Shown here one piece after another: positions 8,569 to 16,785 of a stretch of 64,000 bases of DNA. Position 1 is the stretch's first letter. Every line of letters starts with the position of its first letter. The notes beneath the pieces were generated by a model. That model was not told where the DNA came from and did no database searches. It saw only the letters and a program-made list of their open reading frames with translations. The stretch is from Candidatus Binatia bacterium (GTDB taxonomy: Bacteria; Desulfobacterota; Binatia; UBA12015): positions 20,420 through 84,419 of the forward strand of contig JAQWRY010000071.1 in the NCBI GenBank assembly GCA_029243485.1. The letters are read 5' to 3'. The position numbers and the translations under genes were made by a program.

Positions 8569-8960
8569 CCGACGATCGCGTCGGCTTCGATTTCGACTAG
8601 GAGGTCGGGGGAGATGAGGCGCTTCACTTCGACCATCGTGGTGGCTGGGCGGATGTCGGCGAAGACTTCGCCGTGGACGCGGCCGATTGCTTCCCATTGG
8701 TCGATGTCGACGACGTAGATTCGCGTGCGTACGACGTCGCTGAGCTTTGCGCCGGCCCGTGCGAGGGCGCTCTCAATGTTGCGGAGGATCTGCCGGGTCT
8801 GGGCGGCGGGGTCGCCGACCCCCACGACCGAGCCGTCGTCCCCGGTCGCGGTGGTGCCCGACACCATCACGCGGTCTCCCAACCGGACGGCCCTGGAGTA
8901 GCCGACGATCGACTCCCAAGTTGTGCCGGTGGACACATTGTTCCTCGTCTCGGCGCTCAT
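8565..8960 (-). CDS. Rid (YjgF/YER057c/UK114) family protein
   Basis: A 131-residue Rid-family protein: [73 protein letters not shown] and [15 protein letters not shown]. RidA-type members deaminate reactive enamine/imine intermediates; other subfamilies take part in catabolic pathways. The family's RidA catalytic arginine region (TRIYV) is kept. ATG at 8960 is preferred over an upstream ORF extension because it matches family length and follows an AGGGG site. The stop TAG is inside the GTAG of the REP element. Confidence 0.88.
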   Translation of the reverse strand: MSAETRNNVSTGTTWESIVGYSRAVRLGDRVMVSGTTATGDDGSVVGVGDPAAQTRQILRNIESALARAGAKLSDVVRTRIYVVDIDQWEAIGRVHGEVFADIRPATTMVEVKRLISPDLLVEIEADAIVG

Positions 8961-8985
8961 CGCAGCCCCTGATTTCAACCATTCC

Positions 8986-9060
8986 AGCCGCAGTCGCTTT
9001 ACTGCAGTATGGATGATGCAGCCGCAGTCAGGCGGTTGCGTTCTGGGCCGCTCGCGGCCC
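8986..9060 (+). promoter_or_regulatory. candidate upstream activator sites for the sigma-54 operon
   Basis: Between the divergent Rid gene and the sigma-54 promoter lie a 10-base direct repeat, AGCCGCAGTC at 8986-8995 and 9020-9029, and a perfect 7-base inverted repeat, GGGCCGC TC GCGGCCC at 9045-9060. NtrC-type activators bind dyads 60-150 bases upstream of the start site, which is where these sit. Which of them, if any, is the binding site cannot be told from sequence. Confidence 0.35.
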
Positions 9061-9090
9061 GGTTTGGACGGTTTTCCAGGCTTTTGGTGG

Positions 9091-9105
9091 TGGCACGGGG
9101 GTTGC
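9091..9105 (+). promoter_or_regulatory. sigma-54 (-24/-12) promoter of the HK-NtrC-pspA operon
   Basis: TGGCACGGGGGTTGC matches the sigma-54 consensus TGGCAC-N5-TTGC exactly, with the invariant GG and GC correctly spaced. It lies 52 bases upstream of the histidine-kinase ATG on the same strand, and the second gene of the operon encodes a GAFTGA-type sigma-54 activator. Transcription would start near 9117. Confidence 0.85.
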
Positions 9106-9157
9106 GGAGACATATCCCCAGACCCGCTCCACGACAACGGCGGGAGGGAAGGGACAG

Positions 9158-10501
9158 ATGGCGGCCATATTCGGCTTCATCCTCGCACTCATGCTTTTCA
9201 AACACTTCAATCGCCAAACCCGATACTACCGGCGGCGGTACGAACTCGACGACGACGAGGCACTCCGCAGTGGGAGCCTGCGTCGGCAGCGTCGCAGCTC
9301 GTTCCCGGGCACACGGGGCGGTTCATCCTCGACGCCGAGCTCGAGTCCGACCGGCGATTCGCGCGAGGCGAGCTGGCACGAGGAGTGGGAGCGTCATTGG
9401 GCGGAGAAGTTCCGTCGTCAGGAAGAACGCCGCGAGCGCTACGTCGCGCGCCATTCCAAGCGCGAGCAGAAGCGCTCGAAGAAGCGACAGAAGCAGGCGG
9501 CGAAAGCCGGCGTCGGGGAGATGCCCGCCGACGAGTTCGAAGAGGGCATCGGCGAACTCTCTGAGCAGGCGATCCTGAAGCGCGCGAAGCAGCGCGCCAA
9601 CGCCGAACTCGGCTTCTACAGTCACCTCACGAGCTACCTGAGTGTCATCGCGATGCTCGCGCTCATCAACATCTTCACCACTCGCTACCCGTGGTTCATG
9701 TGGCCGGCCCTCGGCTGGGGCATCGGCATATTCTCACACTACATGTCGGTCTTCGGGTCGCGTTCGCTGAAGGATCGCTACTTCTACCCAGCTGTCGAAC
9801 GCGAAGTCCGTCGCGAGACGATGGAGGCGCGTACCGACAAGCAGGCGAGTATCGATGAGCTCTCCGCCTCTATCGCGCACGAGATCCGCAACCCGATCGC
9901 CGCGGCGAAGAGCCTGGTGCAACAGATGGGCGAAGATCCTCGCTCGATCGAGAACGTAGAATACGCGGGCGTGGCCCTCGACGAACTCGACCGCGTCGAG
10001 CGCAGTATCTCTCACCTTCTGAAGTACGCGAAGGAAGAGGACATCGAGTTCGCCCAGGTCAATCTCGCCGGAGTGATCGATTCGTCGCTCTCCGAAATGC
10101 GCGCGAAGCTTGACGCCGCCAACGTGGCCGTTGCCCGCAACTACATCGGTGGCCCGACGCTGATCGCCGACGGCGAGAAGCTCCGGCAGGTCTTCACAAA
10201 CATCCTAGACAACGCGATCGACGCCTTCCCCGACGAGAAGGAAGAGAAGCGAATCGATCTCCACATCGAGAACGGCATCCCGAAACGCGTCCGCGTACGC
10301 TTGCGGGACAACGGAAACGGGATCCCTCCGGAGAAGATCGACCGGATCTTCAATCCGTTCTTCACAACGAAGGACGACGGGACAGGTCTCGGCATGGCGA
10401 TCTCGAAGAAGATCGTCGAAGCCCACGAAGGAAAAATCGATGTCGTCAGCGAAGAGAGCCGTGGCACGGAGTTCGTGGTCACGCTCCCGCTGCCGGAGTA
10501 G
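9158..10501 (+). CDS. membrane sensor histidine kinase with a 2TM domain
   Basis: A 447-residue kinase. A short N-terminal hydrophobic segment (1-14) is followed by a charged region rich in Arg, Lys and Glu. Around residues 150-200 is a 2TM domain ([20 protein letters not shown] and [20 protein letters not shown]). The HisKA domain has the phosphoacceptor H241 in [15 protein letters not shown]. The HATPase shows [45 protein letters not shown]. There is no periplasmic sensor domain, so the 2TM segment may sense membrane state. It begins an operon with an NtrC-type regulator and PspA, behind a sigma-54 promoter. GGGAGGG precedes the ATG. Confidence 0.9.
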   Translation: MAAIFGFILALMLFKHFNRQTRYYRRRYELDDDEALRSGSLRRQRRSSFPGTRGGSSSTPSSSPTGDSREASWHEEWERHWAEKFRRQEERRERYVARHSKREQKRSKKRQKQAAKAGVGEMPADEFEEGIGELSEQAILKRAKQRANAELGFYSHLTSYLSVIAMLALINIFTTRYPWFMWPALGWGIGIFSHYMSVFGSRSLKDRYFYPAVEREVRRETMEARTDKQASIDELSASIAHEIRNPIAAAKSLVQQMGEDPRSIENVEYAGVALDELDRVERSISHLLKYAKEEDIEFAQVNLAGVIDSSLSEMRAKLDAANVAVARNYIGGPTLIADGEKLRQVFTNILDNAIDAFPDEKEEKRIDLHIENGIPKRVRVRLRDNGNGIPPEKIDRIFNPFFTTKDDGTGLGMAISKKIVEAHEGKIDVVSEESRGTEFVVTLPLPE

Positions 10502-10510
10502 GGGCGAATC

Positions 10511-11926
10511 ATGGTTGGACGAATCCTAGTCGTCGACGACGAGAAAGCTCTGGTCCTCGCGCTGAAGGGCCTCCTTTCGAAGGAAGGCTACCAGGTCGAC
10601 GTGGCCTACAGCGGCGAAGAGGCCATCGAGAAAATCGAGCCCGGCGCCTTCCACCTCATCATTACGGACCTGAGCCTCGGCGGATTGAGCGGCATGGACG
10701 TGCTCGCCCACGCCCGGGGAGTCGATGTGGCCGTCTCGGTGATCATGATCACGGCCTACGGTTCCGAGAAGATCGCGGTCGACGCGATGAAGCTCGGTGC
10801 GTGCGACTACATCCCGAAGCCGTTCGACAACGACGAGGTTCGGGTGATGGTCCGCAAGGTGATGGAAACCGCCTTGCTGCGCAGCGACCACCAGCGACTT
10901 CTCCAGCAAGTCCAAGAGGCCTACGGCTTCGAACAAATCGTCGGGAAGAGCCCGGCGATGCAGAACATCTTTTCGATGATCGAAAAGGTCGCTGACACCG
11001 ACATCACGGTTCTGGTTCGCGGGCCGAGCGGTACCGGCAAGGAACTGGTTGCGAACGCGGTCCACTACCGCTCCTCACGTCGCGCGCGAACCATGGTGAA
11101 GATGAACTGCGCGGCGCTCTCGCAGGAGTTGGTAGAGAGCGAGCTGTTCGGGCACGAGAAGGGCGCCTTCACCGGTGCCGTAGCCCGGCGCGAGGGGAAG
11201 TTCGAGGCTGCGAACGGCGGCACACTTTTCCTCGACGAGGTCGGTGACATGCCGCTCGAGACGCAGGCGAAACTTTTGCGCGCCATTCAGGAGCGGGAGT
11301 TCGAGCGCGTCGGCGGCAACCAGCCCATCAAGGTCGACGTGCGGTTGATCGCCGCGACCAACCAGGATCTGGAGGCCGGCGTCCGAGCGGGCACGTTTCG
11401 CGAGGATCTCTACTACCGGCTGAAGGTCGTCGAAGTCGTCCTGCCGGCCCTGATCGAGCGGCGCGACGACATTCCGCTTCTGATCGATTGTTTCCTGAAG
11501 ACCGCCGCCGAGCGTTTCAGGCGCGATCCCAAGCCGTTCACCGGTGAGGCGTTGGGCGCCGCGCTTGCGTACGAATGGCCGGGCAACGTGCGCGAGCTCA
11601 AGTCGGCGGTAGAACAGGCGCTGCTGTTGTCTTCCGGCGCGGAGATCACGGCGGGCGACCTCCTGGGCACCGGATCGAACGGGAACGGTCACGGGTCGGT
11701 GGAAACGGTGCCGGCCGACGGTCCTCCCTCCTTCCGCGAGGCGAAGGAACGCACCGTGCAGAATTTCGAGCGCCGCTTCCTCGAGGACGCTCTCCGCCGC
11801 AGTGGCGGCAACATCACCCGGGCCGCCGAAGCCGTCGGCATGTACCGGCAAAGCTTTCAACAAAAGATGCGCGAACTCGGGCTCACCGCCGCCGAGGCGA
11901 TGAACGGCGCGCAGAAAGGGGTCTGA
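10511..11926 (+). CDS. NtrC-family sigma-54-dependent response regulator
   Basis: A 471-residue activator of three domains. The receiver has D53 ([13 protein letters not shown]) as phosphorylation site. The AAA+ domain has Walker A GPSGTGKE, the sigma-54 contact loop GAFTGA (residues 218-223), Walker [16 protein letters not shown] and the R-finger region. The Fis-type helix-turn-helix is [22 protein letters not shown]. It is the partner of the kinase nine bases upstream and should activate sigma-54 promoters, most simply the one at 9091-9105, giving autoregulation. It is followed at two bases by pspA. Confidence 0.95.
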   Translation: MVGRILVVDDEKALVLALKGLLSKEGYQVDVAYSGEEAIEKIEPGAFHLIITDLSLGGLSGMDVLAHARGVDVAVSVIMITAYGSEKIAVDAMKLGACDYIPKPFDNDEVRVMVRKVMETALLRSDHQRLLQQVQEAYGFEQIVGKSPAMQNIFSMIEKVADTDITVLVRGPSGTGKELVANAVHYRSSRRARTMVKMNCAALSQELVESELFGHEKGAFTGAVARREGKFEAANGGTLFLDEVGDMPLETQAKLLRAIQEREFERVGGNQPIKVDVRLIAATNQDLEAGVRAGTFREDLYYRLKVVEVVLPALIERRDDIPLLIDCFLKTAAERFRRDPKPFTGEALGAALAYEWPGNVRELKSAVEQALLLSSGAEITAGDLLGTGSNGNGHGSVETVPADGPPSFREAKERTVQNFERRFLEDALRRSGGNITRAAEAVGMYRQSFQQKMRELGLTAAEAMNGAQKGV

Positions 11927-11928
11927 CA

Positions 11929-12675
11929 ATGAAGTTCTTTTCCCGACTGACCAATCTGATTCAGGGCACTCTCACGAACTGGATGGGACGGCGCGAGCGG
12001 CGCAATCCGGGGGCGGTATACGAAGCCGCGATCCAAGCGCGGCTCGAACAGTATGGTTCGCTGAGAGAGTCCGCCGCCGGCGTTCTCTACATGCGCGGCA
12101 AGCTCTCGGGTGAGGTCGAGCTGAAGGCCAACGCGCTGCGCTCGTTGACTCGTCAGATCGATATCGCCGTCGAGAGAGACGAAGATGACGTCGCCGTCGT
12201 TTTGATCGCACAGCGTCGCGCGCTGAAAGTCGAGGTCGACCGTGTGACCGCCGAGCTGAAAGAACTGCACACCGAGGCGGAGGCGGCGAAGAAAAACCTG
12301 GTCGCCTTTCAGAGCGATGTGATCCGTCTGCGCGAAGAGAAGGTGCACGCCATGGCGCGGCTCGCGAATGCAAAGGCCCGTCTTCGGCTTCAGGAGACGA
12401 TCAAAGGGCTCACGCCGGATGCGGACGTCCAGGCGTTGGAGGAGGTGCGGGCCCACATCGATCGTCTGTCCGCCGAGGTTCAGGTGAGTCGAGAAGTTGG
12501 CGACTCCGAGCTCTCGGAGCGAATCGAAAAAGTGCATGAGGCCGAAGCGGACGCGGCAGCCCGCGGCGAGCTCGAAGAGCTGAAGCGCGTGAAGAAGCGC
12601 TCACTGGTTCGAGTCGACATTCCCGAGCCGGCGAAGGCGGCGGTCCCGCCGTCGAATGGGGCGCCCGCGTCCTGA
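11929..12675 (+). CDS. PspA/IM30 family protein
   Basis: A 248-residue, almost wholly coiled-coil protein beginning MKFFSRLTNLIQGTLTNWMG. The amphipathic N-terminal helix and long heptad stretches (ELHTEAEAAKKNLVAFQSDV and following) match PspA/Vipp1 (ESCRT-III-like) proteins, which bind stressed inner membrane and limit proton leak. The C-terminal third is degenerate and rich in Ala and Pro. The start ATG is two bases after the activator's stop, so the three genes form one operon. Here a two-component sigma-54 system takes the place of the PspF one-component activator of enterobacteria. GTTGAA/TTCAAC arms just downstream could form a weak terminator. Confidence 0.85.
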   Translation: MKFFSRLTNLIQGTLTNWMGRRERRNPGAVYEAAIQARLEQYGSLRESAAGVLYMRGKLSGEVELKANALRSLTRQIDIAVERDEDDVAVVLIAQRRALKVEVDRVTAELKELHTEAEAAKKNLVAFQSDVIRLREEKVHAMARLANAKARLRLQETIKGLTPDADVQALEEVRAHIDRLSAEVQVSREVGDSELSERIEKVHEAEADAAARGELEELKRVKKRSLVRVDIPEPAKAAVPPSNGAPAS

Positions 12676-12725
12676 TCCGAAGCCGAATCCGATCGATTCG
12701 ACGTTGAACAGCCGGAGCTGCCTCT

Positions 12726-13058
12726 TCAACGGGGGCAGCCCCGGTTGCGTTGTATCAGCGGCCCATCGACCGCCAGACTCACGAAGCGCCCGATGGTGAG
12801 ACCGCCCATGAAGGTGAGGCCCACCCAGAGCGCCGAGCGGCGGAACGCAGGTCGCACGGCACCAGCGAGAAGCAGCATGCCGATGCCGATGTGCATCCCA
12901 CCATACGCCGCACGCATCTCGTTGTGTGCGCTCACGCCCTCGACCTGAAGACCGAGAGGCGTCAAGAGGGTCTGCGGATCGACCAGCCCCGTGATCCCAG
13001 TGGCCAGGATTGCGAGACCGGAGAGCCCGAGGGTCACGATCTCGAGTGTGCGCCTCAT
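12726..13058 (-). CDS. DUF4345-like small membrane protein, C-terminus shortened
   Basis: A 110-residue protein with about three membrane helices: IVTLGLSGLAILATGITGLV, MHIGIGMLLLAGAV and ALWVGLTFMGGLTIGRFVSL. The pattern TPLGL, NEMRAAYGGMHIGIG and GRFVSLAVDG resembles the DUF4345 family of unknown function. Family members continue with another helix after the GRxxS segment; here the protein ends in a polar RNRGCPR, so the last helix may be lost. Its ATG overlaps the ROK kinase stop (ATGA), so the two are translationally coupled. Confidence 0.65.
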   Translation of the reverse strand: MRRTLEIVTLGLSGLAILATGITGLVDPQTLLTPLGLQVEGVSAHNEMRAAYGGMHIGIGMLLLAGAVRPAFRRSALWVGLTFMGGLTIGRFVSLAVDGPLIQRNRGCPR

Positions 13059-13954
13059 CCTCGCGGAGCTTCGTCCGCGAGGAGTGCGGCGCCGATGACG
13101 CCGGCCGAATCCCCAAGCGCGTTCTTCCGGATCGGGGTGCGAAGCTCGTCGTTGAAGATGCGTGCCGCGACTTGGTCTCGGCCGCGATCGTAGAGAGCAT
13201 CGAGATTCGAGACGCCCCCGCCGAGAACGATCACGGAGGGATCGAGAATCGAGATGAGGTTCGCCATCGCGCGTCCGAAGAGTGCGAGGTACGCGTCCAG
13301 GGTCGCGCTTGCGGTTGCGTCGCCGGCGGATGCGAGTGCCACGATCTCGGGGGCCCGGACGGAATCGCCACCGGCCTCGCGGTACGAGTTCTCGAGTGCC
13401 GGTCCCGACAGCAGCTTCTCGACGCAGCCGCGCTGGCCGCAGTAACAATGCGGCCCGTTCGGATCGATCGAGTGGTGCCCCCACTCACCGGCGATGTGCT
13501 GCGGGCCCGCCCAGATGCGGCCATTCACGACGATCCCGCCACCCACGCCGGTCCCGAGGATCACGCCGAAGACGACGTCGGCGTCGCGGGCCGCCCCCAG
13601 GCGCGCCTCCGCGAGCGCGAAGCAATTCGCGTCGTTCTCGATGCGAAGAGGAAACCCGAGCCGGGCCTCGAGCTCGGTCTGAAGCGGCTGCCCATTCAGA
13701 CAGAGAGTGTTCGAGTTCTTGAGCGTTCCGTCCTCTGCCGAAAGGGAGCCTGGCGTGCCGATCCCCACGCGGTCGGTTCCGCCGGCGCGCCCGCGCAGCT
13801 CCTCAATGAGCCGGACGATCCGCTCAACGATGTGCTCGTAGCCGCCGTCCTGCTCCGTCGGGATGCGTTCACGTTCGACGACCTCCCCGTCTTGGGAAAG
13901 CACCGCTCCCTCGATCTTGGTGCCGCCGAGGTCGATGCCTATCGTCGCTTTCAT
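13055..13954 (-). CDS. ROK-family sugar kinase
   Basis: A 299-residue cytoplasmic kinase: phosphate-1 motif IGIDLGGTKIEGAVL, sugar-binding ENDANCFALAEA, the glycine motif GVILGTGVGGGIVVNGR, and the ROK zinc site CYCGQRGCVEKLLSG with the ligand histidine EWGHHSID. ROK kinases phosphorylate glucose, fructose, GlcNAc or ManNAc; GlcNAc or fructose is likely but not proven. ATG at 13954 starts the conserved MKATIGID; the longer ORF upstream is discarded. It is followed by the coupled DUF4345 gene and preceded by mutY at 94 bases. Confidence 0.9.
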   Translation of the reverse strand: MKATIGIDLGGTKIEGAVLSQDGEVVERERIPTEQDGGYEHIVERIVRLIEELRGRAGGTDRVGIGTPGSLSAEDGTLKNSNTLCLNGQPLQTELEARLGFPLRIENDANCFALAEARLGAARDADVVFGVILGTGVGGGIVVNGRIWAGPQHIAGEWGHHSIDPNGPHCYCGQRGCVEKLLSGPALENSYREAGGDSVRAPEIVALASAGDATASATLDAYLALFGRAMANLISILDPSVIVLGGGVSNLDALYDRGRDQVAARIFNDELRTPIRKNALGDSAGVIGAALLADEAPRG

Positions 13955-14048
13955 GGGTGATGCAGGGGGCCCCGCTAAGCTGGTTTGCCTTGCAGGTGCA
14001 CCGGAGGCAAGCGTGGCACGCCCACCCGTGCGCACCACAGACGCGGCG

Positions 14049-15068
14049 TCATGCGTGTCGCAGAGACTTCGTGAGCAGGGAAGAGCGTCCGAGCCCAGCC
14101 AGCTCGCCCGGTTCCACGACGCGCCGTTCGGCGGCTTTCTTGGACGGTTTGCCGACCAGGCGACGGAGCTCGGCGGCGGACACGGTCCGACTCTCGACCG
14201 TGACTTCGAAGGATCGGTGGAGAATCGCGTGTTTGAAGTCGGCGCGGTCGGGCGGCGCTCGAAGGAGCCGCACCGGGGGCAACCAGAGGTGGTCGAGGTG
14301 TTCGAAGGCGCCGCGTTCGAGGAGGAGTCGACCGTGCCTGTCCTTCAGTATGGTGACCGAAAGCCCCAAACGCTGCGTGGCCCGCCGCGGCTTCGGCGGC
14401 GGGTGCTTTTCGACCACGCGGCGGAGATGGGCTTCGCACATCGTTTGCAGAGGACACTGGCTGCAGCGCGGCGCCCGTGGGGAGCAGAGAGTTTCGCCGA
14501 GCTCCATGACGGCCTGGTTCCAGTCTCCGGCTCGTTCGCGCGCGAGGAGTCGGTCGGCCAGAGTCGTGTGTGGCTCGCCCCGTCCGTCGGGTCGTTTCAG
14601 ACACTCCAGTCGGGAGAGGACGCGGATCACGTTCCCGTCGACCGCGGCGTGTGGTGCGCCGTACGCGATCGATAGAACGGCGGCGGCCGTGTACGCGCCG
14701 ACGCCGGGGAGGCTCATCGCTTCGTCCCACGTTTTCGGAAACTGCTTCTCGCCACTCTCGTTCAGCCGCTGGGCGGCGCGGTGAAGCGACCGCGCCCGGG
14801 AGTAGTAACCGAGCCCTGACCACAGAGAGAGGACTTCTTCTTCGGTCGCTCGCGCAAGGGCGGCCATGGTCGGGAACGCCTCGAGGAACCGTTTGTAGGC
14901 GGGTTCGACGACGGCGATCCGCGTCTGCTGGAGCATGACCTCGGCGACCCAGATGCGGTAGGGGTTCGGTCGCCGTCGCCAGAGAAGCGGGCGCGCATGC
15001 TCGTCGTACCAGGCCAGGAGGGACGTGCGGCGCGCTTCGTCCCGCTTGGCGTCGGTGCTCTTCGTCAC
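14049..15068 (-). CDS. mutY: A/G-specific adenine DNA glycosylase MutY
   Basis: A 339-residue base-excision repair enzyme that removes adenine opposite 8-oxoguanine. The catalytic Glu lies in WVAEVMLQQTRIAVV, the helix-hairpin-helix is LPGVGAYTAAAVLSIAYG, the catalytic Asp is in AAVDGNVIRVLSR, and the [4Fe-4S] ligands follow the C-X6-C-X2-C-X5-C pattern in CSPRAPRCSQCPLQTMC. The C-terminal NUDIX-like domain (SVTILKDRHGRLLLERG) reads 8-oxoG. The GTG start at 15068 overlaps the pgeF stop as GTGA. Confidence 0.95.
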   Translation of the reverse strand: MTKSTDAKRDEARRTSLLAWYDEHARPLLWRRRPNPYRIWVAEVMLQQTRIAVVEPAYKRFLEAFPTMAALARATEEEVLSLWSGLGYYSRARSLHRAAQRLNESGEKQFPKTWDEAMSLPGVGAYTAAAVLSIAYGAPHAAVDGNVIRVLSRLECLKRPDGRGEPHTTLADRLLARERAGDWNQAVMELGETLCSPRAPRCSQCPLQTMCEAHLRRVVEKHPPPKPRRATQRLGLSVTILKDRHGRLLLERGAFEHLDHLWLPPVRLLRAPPDRADFKHAILHRSFEVTVESRTVSAAELRRLVGKPSKKAAERRVVEPGELAGLGRSSLLTKSLRHA

Positions 15069-15739
15069 GATGCTGCGCGCAGTCCGATCCAGCTGAGTTG
15101 TCGCCCAGCGTCGGCGCCCTGCACCCGGTACGAAGCGAGATCGGCCCCGCCGCAGCTGGTGCAGGGACCGACGTGTTGGATCGAGTCGGGCGTGAGGCCG
15201 GTGCGTCGCAGGAGAATCTCGTTGACGGTGCGTAGATCCAGCCGGCCCTTGCCGGTGCGCCCGATCGTCCACGCAGTCCACATCTCGGTGCCGTACTGAT
15301 CGACGAACTGCTCAGCGATCGCGCGATCGACCTCGTAGCAGCAGCCGCCGATCGAAGGGCCGAGAGCCGCCTGCATCTCGGCGACGTCGACGCCAAACCG
15401 GGTGACGAACTCGGCGACGGCACGGGGCACGATCCCGGCGAGGCTTCCCCGCCAGCCGGCGTGCACCGCTGCGACGACCCGAGCCTTCGGGGCGGCGAGC
15501 AGTACCGGAACGCAGTCGGCGGTGGCGATGGCCACTGCGACGCCGGGCGATCTCGTGAGGAGTCCGTCCGCATCCCCGGCGGGGGAGGCCGTCTGGGCGT
15601 CGGCGACGATGAGTTCGGCGCCGTGGACTTGCCTCACTCGAACGAGGTGGAGATCTTGCGCGACCGCGGTCTCCTGCGGCGCGAACCCGTGCTCTAGCCC
15701 CTCGAAGTTCCACCCCGCAGCGGTGAATGCGCCCGACAT
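15065..15739 (-). CDS. pgeF: PgeF/YfiH polyphenol oxidase-like (laccase-domain) protein
   Basis: A 224-residue Cu-oxidase_4 family protein. Key motifs: RQVHGAELIVAD, GVAVAIATADCVPVLL, VVAAVHAGWRGSLAGIVPRA, ALGPSIGGCCYEVD and HVGPCTSCGGADLASYRV. The E. coli member is a peptidoglycan editing factor that removes L-Ser wrongly placed in muropeptides; others act as adenosine phosphorylase/deaminase. ATG at 15739. It is the first gene of a coupled pair with mutY. Confidence 0.92.
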   Translation of the reverse strand: MSGAFTAAGWNFEGLEHGFAPQETAVAQDLHLVRVRQVHGAELIVADAQTASPAGDADGLLTRSPGVAVAIATADCVPVLLAAPKARVVAAVHAGWRGSLAGIVPRAVAEFVTRFGVDVAEMQAALGPSIGGCCYEVDRAIAEQFVDQYGTEMWTAWTIGRTGKGRLDLRTVNEILLRRTGLTPDSIQHVGPCTSCGGADLASYRVQGADAGRQLSWIGLRAAS

Positions 15740-15799
15740 TTCGTCCCTATAGCAGAGCAGGCGTGGTCTCAGCGGCGTCGGCGTTGTAGACCGGATCGG

Positions 15800-16717
15800 A
15801 TGTATCGGCTCGTCGTACTCCTGCTGGGTCTGCTCCTCGTGCCGCCGACGGCGAGAGCCGAGGATGATCCGTACCTCCTGACCATCGATCTCGGAGAGGC
15901 GATTCGAGTGCTCGGCGACGAGGACTCGTTCGAGCGCGAGCCGCTGGAGATCCTCCTCGTCGGTCTCGGCGACCGGGCTGTCCCCGCGCTCCGAAAGGGG
16001 TTGGCGACGGAGGATGAGGCCGTTCGGATGGGCATCATCGAGGTCCTCACGGAGACCGAGGCGGAAGGAGCTTCGGCGTTGCTGCTCGAACGGGCGAAGA
16101 TGGATGATTCGATCTACGTTCGCGTCGAGGCGATCTCTGGTCTCGTCTCGCGGGATGCTCCGGAAGCGGCAGAGGTCGTTTCGAGTGCCCTCGCGAGCGA
16201 TGAGCCGCTGCTCTACCGCGCTGCGTTCGGCGGCTGCGGTCGCTACTGCACTTCGCCGGAGCAACTGGATCGGATCGTCGCCTTTGCCTTCAGCGAGCCG
16301 GTGGTTCAGATGGTCGGGCCGCGCGGAGCGCTCGTGCGCACGGCTGGAATCCCGGAGCACCGGGCGGCCGTCGTCGCCGCGCTCGAACGGGGGGCCGCGC
16401 CGAAACTGGTGGCGGACGACCCCGAGGTGAGGGTTCGCGCTGCGATGTTGCTCGCCGCTCTGGAGGACGAACGCGCCGCTCCGGGCCTGGAGGTGGCTCT
16501 CGACCAGGAGATCGCAACGATGCTCCGGGTCCAGGCCATCGTGGCTCTCGGAGGCGTCGGCAACGAAAGCACCGTGACGACGGTCGGCGCCTCGCTCGCC
16601 ACCCTTTCGCCCCTCATCCGGCCGGCGGCATGCAAGGCTCTGTCTATCCTTGCCTACCGTGGTGTCGAGGGTGCGTCGGCCGAGGCCGTGCAGCGAGGCT
16701 GTCCCGGCGCGAAGTGA
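15800..16717 (+). CDS. secreted HEAT-repeat protein
   Basis: A 305-residue protein with a signal peptide (RLVVLLLGLLLVPPTARAE) followed by HEAT-type helical repeats. Repeated units include DEAVRMGIIEVLTETEAEGA, IYVRVEAISGLVSRDAPEAA, DPEVRVRAAMLLAALEDERA and TMLRVQAIVALGGVGNEST. HEAT solenoids in the periplasm generally mediate protein binding; no partner can be named. A CGRYC pair sits mid-protein. Divergent from pgeF. Confidence 0.8.
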   Translation: MYRLVVLLLGLLLVPPTARAEDDPYLLTIDLGEAIRVLGDEDSFEREPLEILLVGLGDRAVPALRKGLATEDEAVRMGIIEVLTETEAEGASALLLERAKMDDSIYVRVEAISGLVSRDAPEAAEVVSSALASDEPLLYRAAFGGCGRYCTSPEQLDRIVAFAFSEPVVQMVGPRGALVRTAGIPEHRAAVVAALERGAAPKLVADDPEVRVRAAMLLAALEDERAAPGLEVALDQEIATMLRVQAIVALGGVGNESTVTTVGASLATLSPLIRPAACKALSILAYRGVEGASAEAVQRGCPGAK

Positions 16718-16785
16718 GCGAACCCCCCGCACCCTTGCTCCACGAGAGCGCTCGCAGGACCGCGCCTGGATGGTAGAAGGGCCTC

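Noticed and set aside
8565..9137. 190-residue start for the Rid protein
   Set aside because: The extra 59 residues are polar, non-conserved and would cover the sigma-54 promoter; ATG 8960 fits family length and has a ribosome site.
12703..12730. GTTGAA/TTCAAC hairpin after pspA as a terminator
   Set aside because: Arms are short and asymmetric, no T run, and it overlaps the end of the convergent gene.
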